From JBGTGG01 sp964398945 (GTDB taxonomy: Bacteria > Bacteroidota > Bacteroidia > Cytophagales > Cyclobacteriaceae): 64,000 bases of DNA. Every line of letters starts with the position of its first letter. The stretch's first letter is position 1. Positions 36,643 through 45,281 of the stretch are shown piece by piece. The notes under the pieces were generated by a model, which worked only from the letters and a program-made list of their open reading frames with translations, had not been told where the DNA came from and searched no databases. Location: the NCBI GenBank assembly GCA_964398945.1, contig CAYNOT010000002.1, positions 124,001 through 188,000 on the forward strand. The letters are read 5' to 3'. The position numbers and the translations under genes are program-made.

Positions 36643-36672
36643 TTGATAAATAGCATTACAAAATTATTTGTG
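36643..36672 (+). promoter_or_regulatory. Promoter of lon
   Basis: TTG at 36643-36645, a 19-base spacer and TATTTGTG at 36665-36672 differ from TTG-N19-TAnnTTTG by one base. Transcription would start near 36679, which makes the ATG at 36695 the first usable lon start. Confidence 0.55.
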
Positions 36673-36694
36673 CCATATTGGCTTAATCATAGAT

Positions 36695-39154
36695 ATGTTT
36701 AGAGCGTTACCGATACAATTAATCCAGGACGAATCGGAGGATTTGATCCAAATGATCAATCCTGAACAGGAATCGGATATAAAACCCGAAGATCTTCCTA
36801 CTGAGTTGTCCATTCTTCCAATAAAAAATACAGTTCTTTTTCCGGGAGTCGTGATACCCATTACGGTGGGGCGTCAGAAATCCATTAAGCTGGTAAAGAA
36901 GGCTTACCAGGGAAGTCGCATCATTGGCGTGGTGGCACAAAAGATCGCTGCGGAAGAACCCGTGATCGATGACTTATACCGTACGGGCACCATCGCCAGA
37001 ATTATTAAAATGCTGGTATTGCCCGATGGAAATACAACCATCATCATTCAAGGGAAGAGCCGCTTTAAAGTAAAAGAATTTTTACAGGAAGAACCCTACC
37101 TGACGGCAAGTTTTGAAATCCAAACAGAGCCTAAAATAAATGTTCAGAATAAGCAAACGAAAGCGCTTGGTGAATCGTTAAAAGATGCCGCGCTAAAAGT
37201 TTTAAAACTGAACCCGGAAATTCCACAAGAGGCGCAAGTGGCGTTGGACAATATCCAAAGCATGTCTTTCCTGATACACTTTTTGTCTTCCAACCTTAAT
37301 GTAGAAGTACACGACAAACAAAAAATATTAGAAACACAAAACATCATCGATCGCGGTACGCTCTTGTTGCAATACATGTCGCATGAGATTCAAATGTTGG
37401 AGATCAAACATGAAATCCAAAAGAAAGTACATACCGATATCGATCAACAGCAGCGTGATTATTTTTTGCGCCAGCAAATTCGTGTGTTGCAAGATGAACT
37501 TGGTTTTGATGGCCCTGATAAAGAAGTAGACGCCCTTCGAAAAAGAGGGGAACTGAAATTTTGGTCGAAGGAAGTGGCCAAGCATTTCAATAAAGAACTT
37601 GATAAATTATTGCGCATCAATCCGCAAGCTGCTGAATATCCGGTAGCGATGAACTATGCTGAGTTTATGTTGGATTTGCCGTGGGCGGAATTCACAGAGG
37701 ACAACTTTGACTTAGTGCGCGCGAAAAAGATTCTGGACAAAGATCATTTTGGTTTAACGAAAGTGAAGAATCGTATCCTGGAGTACCTCGCAGTGTTGAA
37801 ACTGAAGCAGGATATGAAAGGGCCTATCTTGTGTTTGTATGGCCCCCCGGGTGTTGGTAAAACTTCATTGGGCAGGTCTATCGCAAAAGCATTGGGAAGA
37901 AAGTATGTACGCATGTCACTCGGTGGTTTGCACGATGAAGCAGAAATCCGTGGCCATCGGAAAACGTATGTAGGAGCAATGCCGGGCAAGATTCTCCAAA
38001 ACTTAAAAAAGTCACAATCCTCCAATCCGGTTTTTATTTTAGATGAAATCGATAAAGTAAAATCGGATTTCAGGGGCGACCCATCGTCTGCTCTACTAGA
38101 GGTGTTGGATCCGGAACAAAACGGAACGTTTGGTGACAATTACCTGGAGGTGGAATTCGATTTATCAAAAGTATTGTTCATCGCGACAGCAAATTCAATG
38201 GACACGATTCATCCGGCATTACGCGATCGGATGGAGATTATTGAAATCACCGGTTACACGCTTGAGGAAAAAGTGGAGATTGCGATGAAACACCTGATCC
38301 CTAAACAAATCAAGGAACATGGTTTGAAAAATTCACAACTTAAATTCGATAAAAGAGTAGTCGCAAAAATTATTGATGCGTACACCCGTGAATCTGGCGT
38401 GCGAAGCCTGGAAAGAAAGATCGGAACGGTAGTTCGAAATATTGCCAAGTCGGTAGCGATGGAAGAAAAATTCGATAAAAATATTACCGATGAAAAAATT
38501 CGGAAAGTATTGGGCGCTGAAATTTTTGATGAAGAATTATATCAGGGAAATGATGTGGCAGGAGTTGTTACAGGATTGGCCTGGACACAAGTTGGTGGCG
38601 AGATTTTATTTGTGGAAAGTAGCCTGAGCAGGGGAAAAGGTGTGTTGACGTTATCGGGTCAGTTGGGGGATGTAATGAAAGAATCTGCAGTGGCGGCCTT
38701 GTCGTATTTGAAATCAAATTCAGAAAGGCTGGGCATTGATTATCGGATTTTCCAGCAATACGATCTTCACGTTCACGTGCCTGCAGGAGCAGTTCCAAAA
38801 GATGGGCCTTCGGCAGGGATTACGATGTTTACATCACTGGCTTCTATATTTACCCAACGAAAAGTAAAATCCCAACTGGCAATGACCGGAGAAATTACCT
38901 TGCGTGGAAAAGTACTGCCGGTTGGAGGAATAAAAGAAAAAATCCTGGCTGCAAAACGAAGCGGCATTAAAGAGCTTATTTTAAGTGCCCGCAACAAACG
39001 TGATATCGATGAAATAGAGAAGCACTATTTGAAAGGATTGAAATTCCATTTTGTAACAACCGTGGATGAAGTATTGAAGATTGCTTTGTTGCGTGACAAG
39101 GTAAAGAACCCAATTCTGTTTGATTTGACTGATCTGAAAATCCCGGTATCATAA
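36695..39154 (+). CDS. lon: ATP-dependent protease Lon
   Basis: Cytoplasmic AAA+ protease for misfolded and regulatory proteins. From the ATG at 36695 (819 aa) it has the N-terminal substrate domain (ELSILPIKNTVLFPGV), Walker A GPPGVGKTS, Walker B VFILDEIDKV, and the protease domain with catalytic Ser706 in KDGPSAG and Lys747 in VGGIKEK. An in-frame TTG at 36668 would lie upstream of the predicted transcription start. The gene ends with a strong terminator that overlaps the start of porQ. Confidence 0.97.
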   Translation: MFRALPIQLIQDESEDLIQMINPEQESDIKPEDLPTELSILPIKNTVLFPGVVIPITVGRQKSIKLVKKAYQGSRIIGVVAQKIAAEEPVIDDLYRTGTIARIIKMLVLPDGNTTIIIQGKSRFKVKEFLQEEPYLTASFEIQTEPKINVQNKQTKALGESLKDAALKVLKLNPEIPQEAQVALDNIQSMSFLIHFLSSNLNVEVHDKQKILETQNIIDRGTLLLQYMSHEIQMLEIKHEIQKKVHTDIDQQQRDYFLRQQIRVLQDELGFDGPDKEVDALRKRGELKFWSKEVAKHFNKELDKLLRINPQAAEYPVAMNYAEFMLDLPWAEFTEDNFDLVRAKKILDKDHFGLTKVKNRILEYLAVLKLKQDMKGPILCLYGPPGVGKTSLGRSIAKALGRKYVRMSLGGLHDEAEIRGHRKTYVGAMPGKILQNLKKSQSSNPVFILDEIDKVKSDFRGDPSSALLEVLDPEQNGTFGDNYLEVEFDLSKVLFIATANSMDTIHPALRDRMEIIEITGYTLEEKVEIAMKHLIPKQIKEHGLKNSQLKFDKRVVAKIIDAYTRESGVRSLERKIGTVVRNIAKSVAMEEKFDKNITDEKIRKVLGAEIFDEELYQGNDVAGVVTGLAWTQVGGEILFVESSLSRGKGVLTLSGQLGDVMKESAVAALSYLKSNSERLGIDYRIFQQYDLHVHVPAGAVPKDGPSAGITMFTSLASIFTQRKVKSQLAMTGEITLRGKVLPVGGIKEKILAAKRSGIKELILSARNKRDIDEIEKHYLKGLKFHFVTTVDEVLKIALLRDKVKNPILFDLTDLKIPVS

Positions 39155-39190
39155 TCTCGTTTGGGAATCCACGGAAACCATAGAGCTTTC

Positions 39191-39232
39191 GAAACACCTG
39201 TTTCATTTTTGAAATGGGTGTTCCTTTTTTTA
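39191..39232 (+). terminator. lon terminator overlapping the porQ start
   Basis: GAAACACCTGTTTCA (39191-39205) pairs with TGAAATGGGTGTTCC (39210-39224) with two G-T pairs and one mismatch, followed by T7 (39225-39231). It has the form of an intrinsic terminator 37 bases after the lon stop. The 3' arm and T-run encode the start of the PorQ signal peptide. Confidence 0.8.
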
Positions 39233-40192
39233 TTCACGTCTACGGTTGCGATAGCGCAGCCCGGAGGAAGGAAGTCGTATGAATTTTTGAATGTCCCAAA
39301 CACCGCACGCCTTGCAGGATTGGGAGGGGTCAACGTTTCATACCTCGATAAGGATGTAAATTTCTTCATGTCCAATCCTGCATTGGTAAGTGATTCCTTG
39401 GCAGGCTGGGGATCGTTGGGGTATCAATTTTATGTTGCCGATATTGGCCAGGCAACTTTTTCGTATGCTCATGATTTTGATAAAGTGGGCACGATTGGTT
39501 TTGGCGTACAACATATTGGATATGGAACGATTGAAGGATATGATCAGACGGGCGCAGCAACGAATGACTTTAAATCAGGAGAAACCGTTTTGATCATTAG
39601 CAAAAGCCATCAGGTTGGAAGTTTCAGGTTTGGTGTAAACATGAAACCAGTTTTTTCATCCCTGGCCGGATACCGCTCCAGCGCACTACTTTTTGACTTG
39701 GGAGGTGCTTTTGTACATCCTACTCAGGAATTGGTTGTCGGGATGGCGATTAAAAATATTGGTTTTGTACTGCAAGACTACACGGAGTCGAGCTCCTCTG
39801 CCCTGCCGTTTGATGTTCAGGTAGGTGTTACCTTTAAACCTGAACACATGCCGCTACGTTTTTCATTCACTGCATATCAGTTGATGAATCCATCAATAAA
39901 TGATGAAGTTGAAGATAATGAGCGGAGCGGATTGGATAAGGTACTCAGGCATTTTAACTTTGGGGCTGAGGTTCTTCTTCATAAGAAGGTGAATGTGTTG
40001 GTGGGCTATAATTTCCTGACGCATCAAGACTTGAAACTTGAGAATGGAGGTGGAGGTGCGGGTGTATCATTTGGAGTGGTGGCACGTACAAAGTTTTTTG
40101 AATTCGTATTTAGTAGGGGAGGGTATGTTGCGGGAAGTGCCGGTTACTCGTTTGCCTTACTTTCAAATTTTAATAATTTCATAAAGAGATGA
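39209..40192 (+). CDS. porQ: Type IX secretion system protein PorQ
   Basis: PorQ is an outer-membrane beta-barrel of the type IX secretion machinery that works with PorU, PorV and PorZ in attaching secreted proteins to the cell surface. The mature part starts QPGGRKSYEFLNVPNTARLAGLGG, the family N-terminus, and ends in a barrel strand (GSAGYSFALLSNF). The start is not certain: TTG at 39209 gives a clean signal peptide MKWVFLFLFTSTVAIAQ, while TTG at 39161 adds 16 residues before it. There is no ATG before residue 70 of the longer form. The lon terminator lies across the chosen start. hslU follows with a 4-base overlap. Confidence 0.87.
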   Translation: MKWVFLFLFTSTVAIAQPGGRKSYEFLNVPNTARLAGLGGVNVSYLDKDVNFFMSNPALVSDSLAGWGSLGYQFYVADIGQATFSYAHDFDKVGTIGFGVQHIGYGTIEGYDQTGAATNDFKSGETVLIISKSHQVGSFRFGVNMKPVFSSLAGYRSSALLFDLGGAFVHPTQELVVGMAIKNIGFVLQDYTESSSSALPFDVQVGVTFKPEHMPLRFSFTAYQLMNPSINDEVEDNERSGLDKVLRHFNFGAEVLLHKKVNVLVGYNFLTHQDLKLENGGGGAGVSFGVVARTKFFEFVFSRGGYVAGSAGYSFALLSNFNNFIKR

Positions 40193-41583
40193 TAGACGGA
40201 AGTTTTTTAACACCGAAACAAATTGTGGCCGAACTTGATAAATATATTATCGGGCAGAATGATGCAAAGAGAAACGTAGCGATTGCATTGCGTAATCGCT
40301 GGAGACGAATGAGCGTGAAAACGGAAATGCGGGACGAAATTATCCCTAACAATATTTTAATGATTGGTGCTACCGGTGTTGGTAAAACAGAGATTGCGAG
40401 ACGGCTCGCAAAAATAGCGGATGCACCTTTTGTGAAAGTGGAAGCATCCAAGTTTACGGAAGTGGGCTATGTAGGCCGTGATGTGGAAAGTATGGTGCGC
40501 GACCTTGTGGAGCAATCGGTGAACATGGTGAAAGCGCAAAAAAAGGAAATGGTAAAAGACAAGGCCGCGGCCATTGTTGAGGATATTATTCTTGATGCAC
40601 TTATTCCGCCAATGCGGCAACAACCAAATGTTCGGCCCGTGCTTCAGAATCAAGATACAGAAGAAGCCCCATCGAATGATATTGAACTAAACGAACGTAC
40701 CCGAAGCCTTTTCAGGGAGAAGATTCGCAATGGTGAGTTGGAAGATCGCAAGATTGATATCCTGATAAAGGGTGGAGGCCCCAATGTGGGGATGATTGGT
40801 GCCGGCATGATGGACGAAGCATCGATGATCAATTTGCAGGAAATGCTGGGCGGCATGATGCCGAAGAAAAATAAAAAGCGAAAAGTTACCGTTGCGGAAG
40901 CAAGAAAGATTTTATTGGAAGAAGAAGCTGCCAAGCTTATCGATATGGATGAAGTGAAGGAGGAAGCAATTCGTAAAGCGGAAGATGCGGGGATTATTTT
41001 TATCGATGAGATTGACAAGATTGCATCGGGTTCAAAGAAAGGTGGAGGTGGTCCCGATGTTAGCCGTGAAGGTGTGCAGCGTGATCTTTTGCCCATTGTA
41101 GAAGGAAGTACGGTTAATACGAAGCATGGTGTGATCAAAACTGATCATGTGTTGTTTGTAGCTGCAGGCGCGTTCCATGTATCAAAACCTTCTGATTTGA
41201 TTCCTGAACTTCAGGGACGTTTTCCGATTCGTGTGGAATTGGACAATTTAACAAAGGAAGATTTCGTGAGGATTTTGGGGGAACCTAAAAATGCATTGTC
41301 GAAACAGTATCAGGCGTTGTTTGAAGCGGAGAACGTTTCGCTGGAATTCACCGAAGATGCCATTTTGGAGATCGCGCAAACAGCGTTTGAGATCAATACC
41401 GAAGTTGAAAACATTGGTGCAAGAAGATTGCATACCGTGATGAGCAGATTGTTGAATCAATATTTGTTTGATGTCCCTGATCTGATTGATGCCCATTCTA
41501 AAATTGTGATTGATGCCACCGTTGTGAAAGAAAAACTAAGTGGCCTGGTTAAGAATAAAGATTTGAGCGAGTACATTCTGTAA
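40189..41583 (+). CDS. hslU: ATP-dependent protease ATPase subunit HslU
   Basis: AAA+ unfoldase of the HslUV (ClpYQ) protease. The 464-residue protein has LTPKQIVAELDKYIIGQ at the N-terminus, Walker A GATGVGKTE, the pore-loop region ASKFTEVGYVGRDVE, the I-domain, Walker B GIIFIDEIDKI and the C-terminal sensor 2 (NIGARRLHTVM). The C-terminal tail (LSEYIL) is the part that docks into HslV. No hslV is in this window, so the partner must be encoded elsewhere. It overlaps porQ by 4 bases and the DUF4421 gene by one. Confidence 0.96.
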   Translation: MIDGSFLTPKQIVAELDKYIIGQNDAKRNVAIALRNRWRRMSVKTEMRDEIIPNNILMIGATGVGKTEIARRLAKIADAPFVKVEASKFTEVGYVGRDVESMVRDLVEQSVNMVKAQKKEMVKDKAAAIVEDIILDALIPPMRQQPNVRPVLQNQDTEEAPSNDIELNERTRSLFREKIRNGELEDRKIDILIKGGGPNVGMIGAGMMDEASMINLQEMLGGMMPKKNKKRKVTVAEARKILLEEEAAKLIDMDEVKEEAIRKAEDAGIIFIDEIDKIASGSKKGGGGPDVSREGVQRDLLPIVEGSTVNTKHGVIKTDHVLFVAAGAFHVSKPSDLIPELQGRFPIRVELDNLTKEDFVRILGEPKNALSKQYQALFEAENVSLEFTEDAILEIAQTAFEINTEVENIGARRLHTVMSRLLNQYLFDVPDLIDAHSKIVIDATVVKEKLSGLVKNKDLSEYIL

Positions 41584-42632
41584 TGCGTATCCGGTTAGTA
41601 ATTGTCGGTTTATTTTTTACGGCAGTTGCCCTTGGGCAGGAAAACGATTCGTTAAAAAGGATACAGCATGATTCAATACGTGCAACCAATATTCAATCTT
41701 TTCCTGATCATTTTTTTATTTGGCCGGTAATCAAGCAACGCAGCTTAAGTTTTGAGGTACAAAACAACCTTAGCAGGAAGGAGAAATTGATCTATAAGCC
41801 AAACAATGCCTACACATTAGGGGTGGGTGTGTATGTCTTTGATTTAGGGCTTGAACTTACATTCGCAATTCCTATTGATGAAAAAAACCATGCGCGTTTT
41901 GGTAGTTCAAGTGCACGTGATTTTCAGATCAATGCACTCGGAAAAAAATGGGGCGCTGATTTTTTTTACCAGAAGTATAACCATTTTTATATTGATGATC
42001 CAAATGTCCCGGTTCCTCCAGATGATCCTTTTCCCCAACGCAACGATATCAACACACGCAACCTGGGGATTTCAGGAATCTATATTTTTAACGATACTAA
42101 ATTTTCATTTAAATCAGCCTACAATTTTGCGGAGCGTCAATTAAAAAGTAGCGGGTCTTTTCTATTGATCGGAACAATCAACTCTTTTAAAGTAAACGGG
42201 GATTCTTCGGTCGTTTCGGATCAGGCACAAACGTTTATTGGCCAGGAATCTGAATTTAAAACCTTAAAGCACACTACTTTTAGCATTTCTCCAGGCTATG
42301 CATACAATTTTATCTATAAAGATTTTTTTCTAAACACAACGCTTTTTTTTGGGCCTGCCCATAACTGGATTTATTTTGAACGGGAAGATGGGGCAGCAAA
42401 GAACGATACAAATATCAATGCCTTTGTTGCCTTCCGGATTGGCATTGGTTACAACAGTGATAAATTTTTTACCGGATTGAATTTTGTGACACAATCACGC
42501 AGTGCAGTGTTTGAGGACATTCGTTTCACAAATTCCACCAGCACGTTTCGATTTTTGGTGGGCTATCGCTTTCGGGAGTTCGGTATCCTCAAAAGAAGTG
42601 TGAAGGAAATTCCATCCGCGTTAGGATTTTAG
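41583..42632 (+). CDS. DUF4421 family exported protein
   Basis: The 349-residue protein has a signal peptide (MRIRLVIVGLFFTAVALGQ) and a beta-rich mature part with many aromatic residues and alternating strands (for example GADFFYQKYNHFYIDDP), typical of Bacteroidota outer-membrane barrels. The pattern SLSFEVQNNLSRKEKLIYKPNNAYTLG fits DUF4421. Function unknown. The ATG shares its first base with the hslU stop (TAATG), so the genes are translationally coupled: porQ, hslU and this gene form one operon. Confidence 0.83.
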   Translation: MRIRLVIVGLFFTAVALGQENDSLKRIQHDSIRATNIQSFPDHFFIWPVIKQRSLSFEVQNNLSRKEKLIYKPNNAYTLGVGVYVFDLGLELTFAIPIDEKNHARFGSSSARDFQINALGKKWGADFFYQKYNHFYIDDPNVPVPPDDPFPQRNDINTRNLGISGIYIFNDTKFSFKSAYNFAERQLKSSGSFLLIGTINSFKVNGDSSVVSDQAQTFIGQESEFKTLKHTTFSISPGYAYNFIYKDFFLNTTLFFGPAHNWIYFEREDGAAKNDTNINAFVAFRIGIGYNSDKFFTGLNFVTQSRSAVFEDIRFTNSTSTFRFLVGYRFREFGILKRSVKEIPSALGF

Positions 42633-42694
42633 ATTTTACTTTTCGGATAATGATAGTTCGTAAAGACACCTAACCTCCAGTGGCCCCTCCTATT

Positions 42695-42752
42695 GTATTT
42701 TCATGTGCGACTGCGAACTAATTGTAGCATGCCAGCTATGCAGCGCACATCA
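42695..42752 (+). repeat. 58-bp palindromic repeat, copy A
   Basis: This element matches a second copy at 45196-45253 in 54 of 58 positions, in the same orientation. Its ends form a hairpin: TGTGCG-A-CTGC pairs with GCAGCGCACA, enclosing about 25 bases. Both copies are intergenic. The rest of the 42633-42827 gap shows no gene. Confidence 0.85.
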
Positions 42753-42827
42753 GCTTTACTCCACTACTTTAGAACAATAAAATCCCCGCTATAAAAAGGT
42801 ATTCCTTAGATTTTAGCTTAGGTATGT

Positions 42828-43325
42828 TTACGGATTATGGGATTTCGGATAATCAAATAAAATCATTTCACCAGTTCCCCAGTCTATTTCATTCCACGAT
42901 TGGATGGAAAGCGTACAAGCAACAATTCCGCATGTCGGAATGTTTTGGATGCGTTCCTTTGTCAATTCATTTGCAAAATCTGTGAAGCCCGGATTGTGGC
43001 CAAAGACCAGAAGCGTCTTCACAAAAGCAGGTGTTGTTTTGACAATCTCCAGAATAGATTCTTCGCTTGCATGGTACAGTGCTTGATTGGTAATGATTTT
43101 GCTCGTTGAAAATCCGAGTGTTTCCGCAAAAACTTTACAGGTTGTAAGTGCACGGTTGGCAGGGCTTGAAAGCATCATATCCGGAAGTACTTTTTTTTCT
43201 TTGAGGCGCTTGGCCATGTTGGGCGCATCACGCTCTCCACGCTTGTTGAGTGGCCTTTCAAAATCATGAAGGGCAGGACTATCCCAACTTGATTTGGCGT
43301 GGCGTATAAGATAGAGCGTTTTCAA
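42828..43325 (-). CDS. SixA-like histidine phosphatase
   Basis: A 165-residue histidine phosphatase with the catalytic RHG-type motif as RHA in LYLIRHAKSSW (His9), and a second His in LLVFGHNPGF. SixA-type enzymes remove phosphate from phospho-His on signalling proteins; the substrate here is unknown. The start is TTG at 43325, giving MKTLYLIRHAKSSWDS, the usual N-terminus; no ATG is available upstream in frame. It is a single gene between the repeat and the acyltransferase. Confidence 0.9.
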   Translation of the reverse strand: MKTLYLIRHAKSSWDSPALHDFERPLNKRGERDAPNMAKRLKEKKVLPDMMLSSPANRALTTCKVFAETLGFSTSKIITNQALYHASEESILEIVKTTPAFVKTLLVFGHNPGFTDFANELTKERIQNIPTCGIVACTLSIQSWNEIDWGTGEMILFDYPKSHNP

Positions 43326-43482
43326 GACAGTGCGTGGTTGTGTTTGTTGAAAGTTTTTTATTTTTCAAGTTACAGGATTCTGATTGCTTTTAATAAGATA
43401 CTTCAAAAATTCAAAAAACCGCAAATTTGATGTGAACAAATGAAGAACAAACTACCATCAACCAACAACTACTGAATAATAC

Positions 43483-43490
43483 TATCTTTG
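43483..43490 (+). promoter_or_regulatory. -7 promoter box before the acyltransferase
   Basis: TATCTTTG matches TAnnTTTG and lies 16 bases before the ATG at 43507. No TTG is found 19 bases upstream. Confidence 0.45.
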
Positions 43491-43506
43491 CGACTCGAAT
43501 TTTACT

Positions 43507-44409
43507 ATGCCCCGATCAATAAAATATTCACTAATCTATTATGCCGTTCGGTTCATGGTTTTTATTTCGAATGCAATTCCACGAAAGGCATGGCTCTCCA
43601 TCTGTGGATGGCTTGGCGGGATAACCTATTATGTGATGCCTAAAACACGAAGACTGACCAAGCGACACCTTGCAATGGCGTTTCGTGAGAAATCAGCAGA
43701 TGGGATTAGCAGGCTCGCCAAACAGGTTTTTGTTTTTTTAGGTAAAAACGGTGGCGATATTTTGCGAAGCACACGAATAAAAAACCTGGATCAGTTAAAT
43801 AAAGTTTTAGTCACTCATGGCTATGAAAATTTTGAAGTAGCGAATGCAAAAGGAAACGGGGTGATATTTTTGACGTGCCATCTCGGGGCATTTGATATGC
43901 AGGTGACCAACATGGCCATGCGTGGGTTGGATCCAAATATAATTGGTACACCATTGAAAGACGAACGGCTAAATGAATTGCTTTGGAATTATCGCAATGG
44001 TCATGGAGCCGTTGCCATTGCGCGTGGAAAGGAAACCTTTCGGATGATCAAAGTTTTGAAATCCGGAGGATCGGTGGCGTTGCTGATCGATCAGGACACA
44101 AAAGTAAAAAACGTTTTTGTTGATTTCTTTGGGATGCAAGCTGCCACTCCGGTAGGTGCTACCATCATGGCGATGAAAACCGGGGCTGCTGTTGTGCCCA
44201 CGTATATTTATTTAAGCAACGATGGAATGCAACACATGCACATCTTGCCGGAAGTTGAAATGCGGCACACTGAAAATGAAGAAGCCGATCAGGTTTTCAA
44301 TACACAACAATTAACTACTTTTATTGAAGAAACGATACGCAAGCATCCGGAACAATGGGTGTGGATGCACAAACGCTGGAAAACCCGACCTGAAAACGAA
44401 CACAACTAA
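43507..44409 (+). CDS. LpxL/HtrB-like lipid A acyltransferase family protein
   Basis: The 300-residue membrane-associated protein has the LPLAT catalytic H-x4-D motif (TCHLGAFDMQ, about residues 124-133), the RGKETFRMIKVLKSGGSVALLIDQD block and the C-terminal PEQWVWMHKRWKTRP motif of lipid A late acyltransferases. It probably adds a secondary acyl chain to lipid A or a related lipid. A -7 box lies at 43483-43490. DUF3127 follows after 18 bases. Confidence 0.9.
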   Translation: MPRSIKYSLIYYAVRFMVFISNAIPRKAWLSICGWLGGITYYVMPKTRRLTKRHLAMAFREKSADGISRLAKQVFVFLGKNGGDILRSTRIKNLDQLNKVLVTHGYENFEVANAKGNGVIFLTCHLGAFDMQVTNMAMRGLDPNIIGTPLKDERLNELLWNYRNGHGAVAIARGKETFRMIKVLKSGGSVALLIDQDTKVKNVFVDFFGMQAATPVGATIMAMKTGAAVVPTYIYLSNDGMQHMHILPEVEMRHTENEEADQVFNTQQLTTFIEETIRKHPEQWVWMHKRWKTRPENEHN

Positions 44410-44427
44410 AAATTTAACGATAACCAA

Positions 44428-44775
44428 ATGAGCATGGAATTAAAAGGCAAAGTGTTGCAACTGTTACCACAACAAAGCGGCATGGGCAAGAAAGGCCCCT
44501 GGAAAAAGCAAGAATTTATTTTAGAAATACCCGGTCAATATCCAAAGAAGGTTTGCCTTTCGATTTGGGGCGATAAAGTTGATCAATACAATGTACAAGA
44601 TGGTGATGATTTGACAGTTTCTGTTGATTTGGAAAGCCGTGAATACAATGGCCGCTGGTATACAGAAGCCCGTGCCTGGAAAATTGAAAAATCCAGAGGT
44701 GGAAGTGATGCCCCTTTTCCTTCTGATGAGCCCTTTTCTGTGGGCGATGAACCCACAGACGATATCCCCTTTTAG
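44428..44775 (+). CDS. DUF3127 family protein
   Basis: The 115-residue protein has the family pattern ELKGKVLQLLPQQSGMG...WKKQEFILEIPGQYPKKVCLSIWGDKVDQY, a predicted OB-fold related to single-stranded DNA-binding proteins, and an acidic C-terminal tail ending DDIPF, very like the SSB tail. The acidic tail suggests a protein-interaction hook as in SSB; that is inference. The start could also be the ATG two codons later. A strong terminator follows. Confidence 0.88.
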   Translation: MSMELKGKVLQLLPQQSGMGKKGPWKKQEFILEIPGQYPKKVCLSIWGDKVDQYNVQDGDDLTVSVDLESREYNGRWYTEARAWKIEKSRGGSDAPFPSDEPFSVGDEPTDDIPF

Positions 44776-44787
44776 GGAAAACGCAAT

Positions 44788-44825
44788 AAAAAATGCCCCA
44801 CGAAAAAACCGAGGGGCATTTTTTT
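44788..44825. terminator. Terminator after the DUF3127 gene
   Basis: AAAAAATGCCCC pairs with GGGGCATTTTTT around a 13-base loop. The A-run and T-run make it usable from both sides; the small gene at 44845-44976 converges on it. Confidence 0.88.
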
Positions 44826-44844
44826 ATGCTTATGAAAAAGGGAA

Positions 44845-44976
44845 TTAGTCCTTTTTTTCTTCTTCTTTAGTTGTCTTTAGAAAATCTGTATATCCCACTG
44901 CAGCAACAAAACCGATGATAACGGCTACAATGGCGATAAAAACGTTGGCTCCGGAACCTATATATTGGTGAAACAT
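44845..44976 (-). CDS. Small single-TM protein, 43 aa
   Basis: The frame encodes MFHQYIGSGANVFIAIVAVI and 23 more residues ending EEEKKD: one membrane segment (about residues 11-30) and a charged cytoplasmic tail. It sits against the terminator at 44788-44825, used from its side too. No family is recognised. The clean topology and terminator support a real small gene, perhaps a subunit-type peptide. Confidence 0.6.
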   Translation of the reverse strand: MFHQYIGSGANVFIAIVAVIIGFVAAVGYTDFLKTTKEEEKKD

Positions 44977-45195
44977 AATCGTGTTTTTTTAGTCAGGCAA
45001 AGGTAGGGTTTCGGAGTAAATCTGGAAACTTATACTCCTAAATTATCACCAAATCGGATAAATTTTATGTTCCGAGCATGATATTCCACAAAGATACCAA
45101 CCGCCAAAGACCACTATGTCTGTTCAGGTAAAGGGATTTTTTTGCGAGCTATTTTAGGAGTTATATGCTTATTGCGCGGAAATGACTTGTATCAG

Positions 45196-45253
45196 GTATT
45201 TTAATGTGCGACTGCGAACTAATTGTAACATGGCAGGTATGCAGCGCACATCA
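45196..45253 (+). repeat. 58-bp palindromic repeat, copy B
   Basis: Second copy of the element at 42695-42752, with four substitutions, three of them in the hairpin's central part and none in the outer stem (TGTGCG-A-CTGC / GCAGCGCACA). It lies 29 bases from the end of the TPR gene. The remainder of the 44977-45281 gap shows no gene. Confidence 0.85.
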
Positions 45254-45281
45254 ACAAGCGTGCGTGCTTGTTCTAAGGTAA

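Noticed and set aside
40189..41583. Missing hslV as evidence of a deletion
   Set aside because: hslU is often separated from hslV in Bacteroidota; absence from the window proves nothing.
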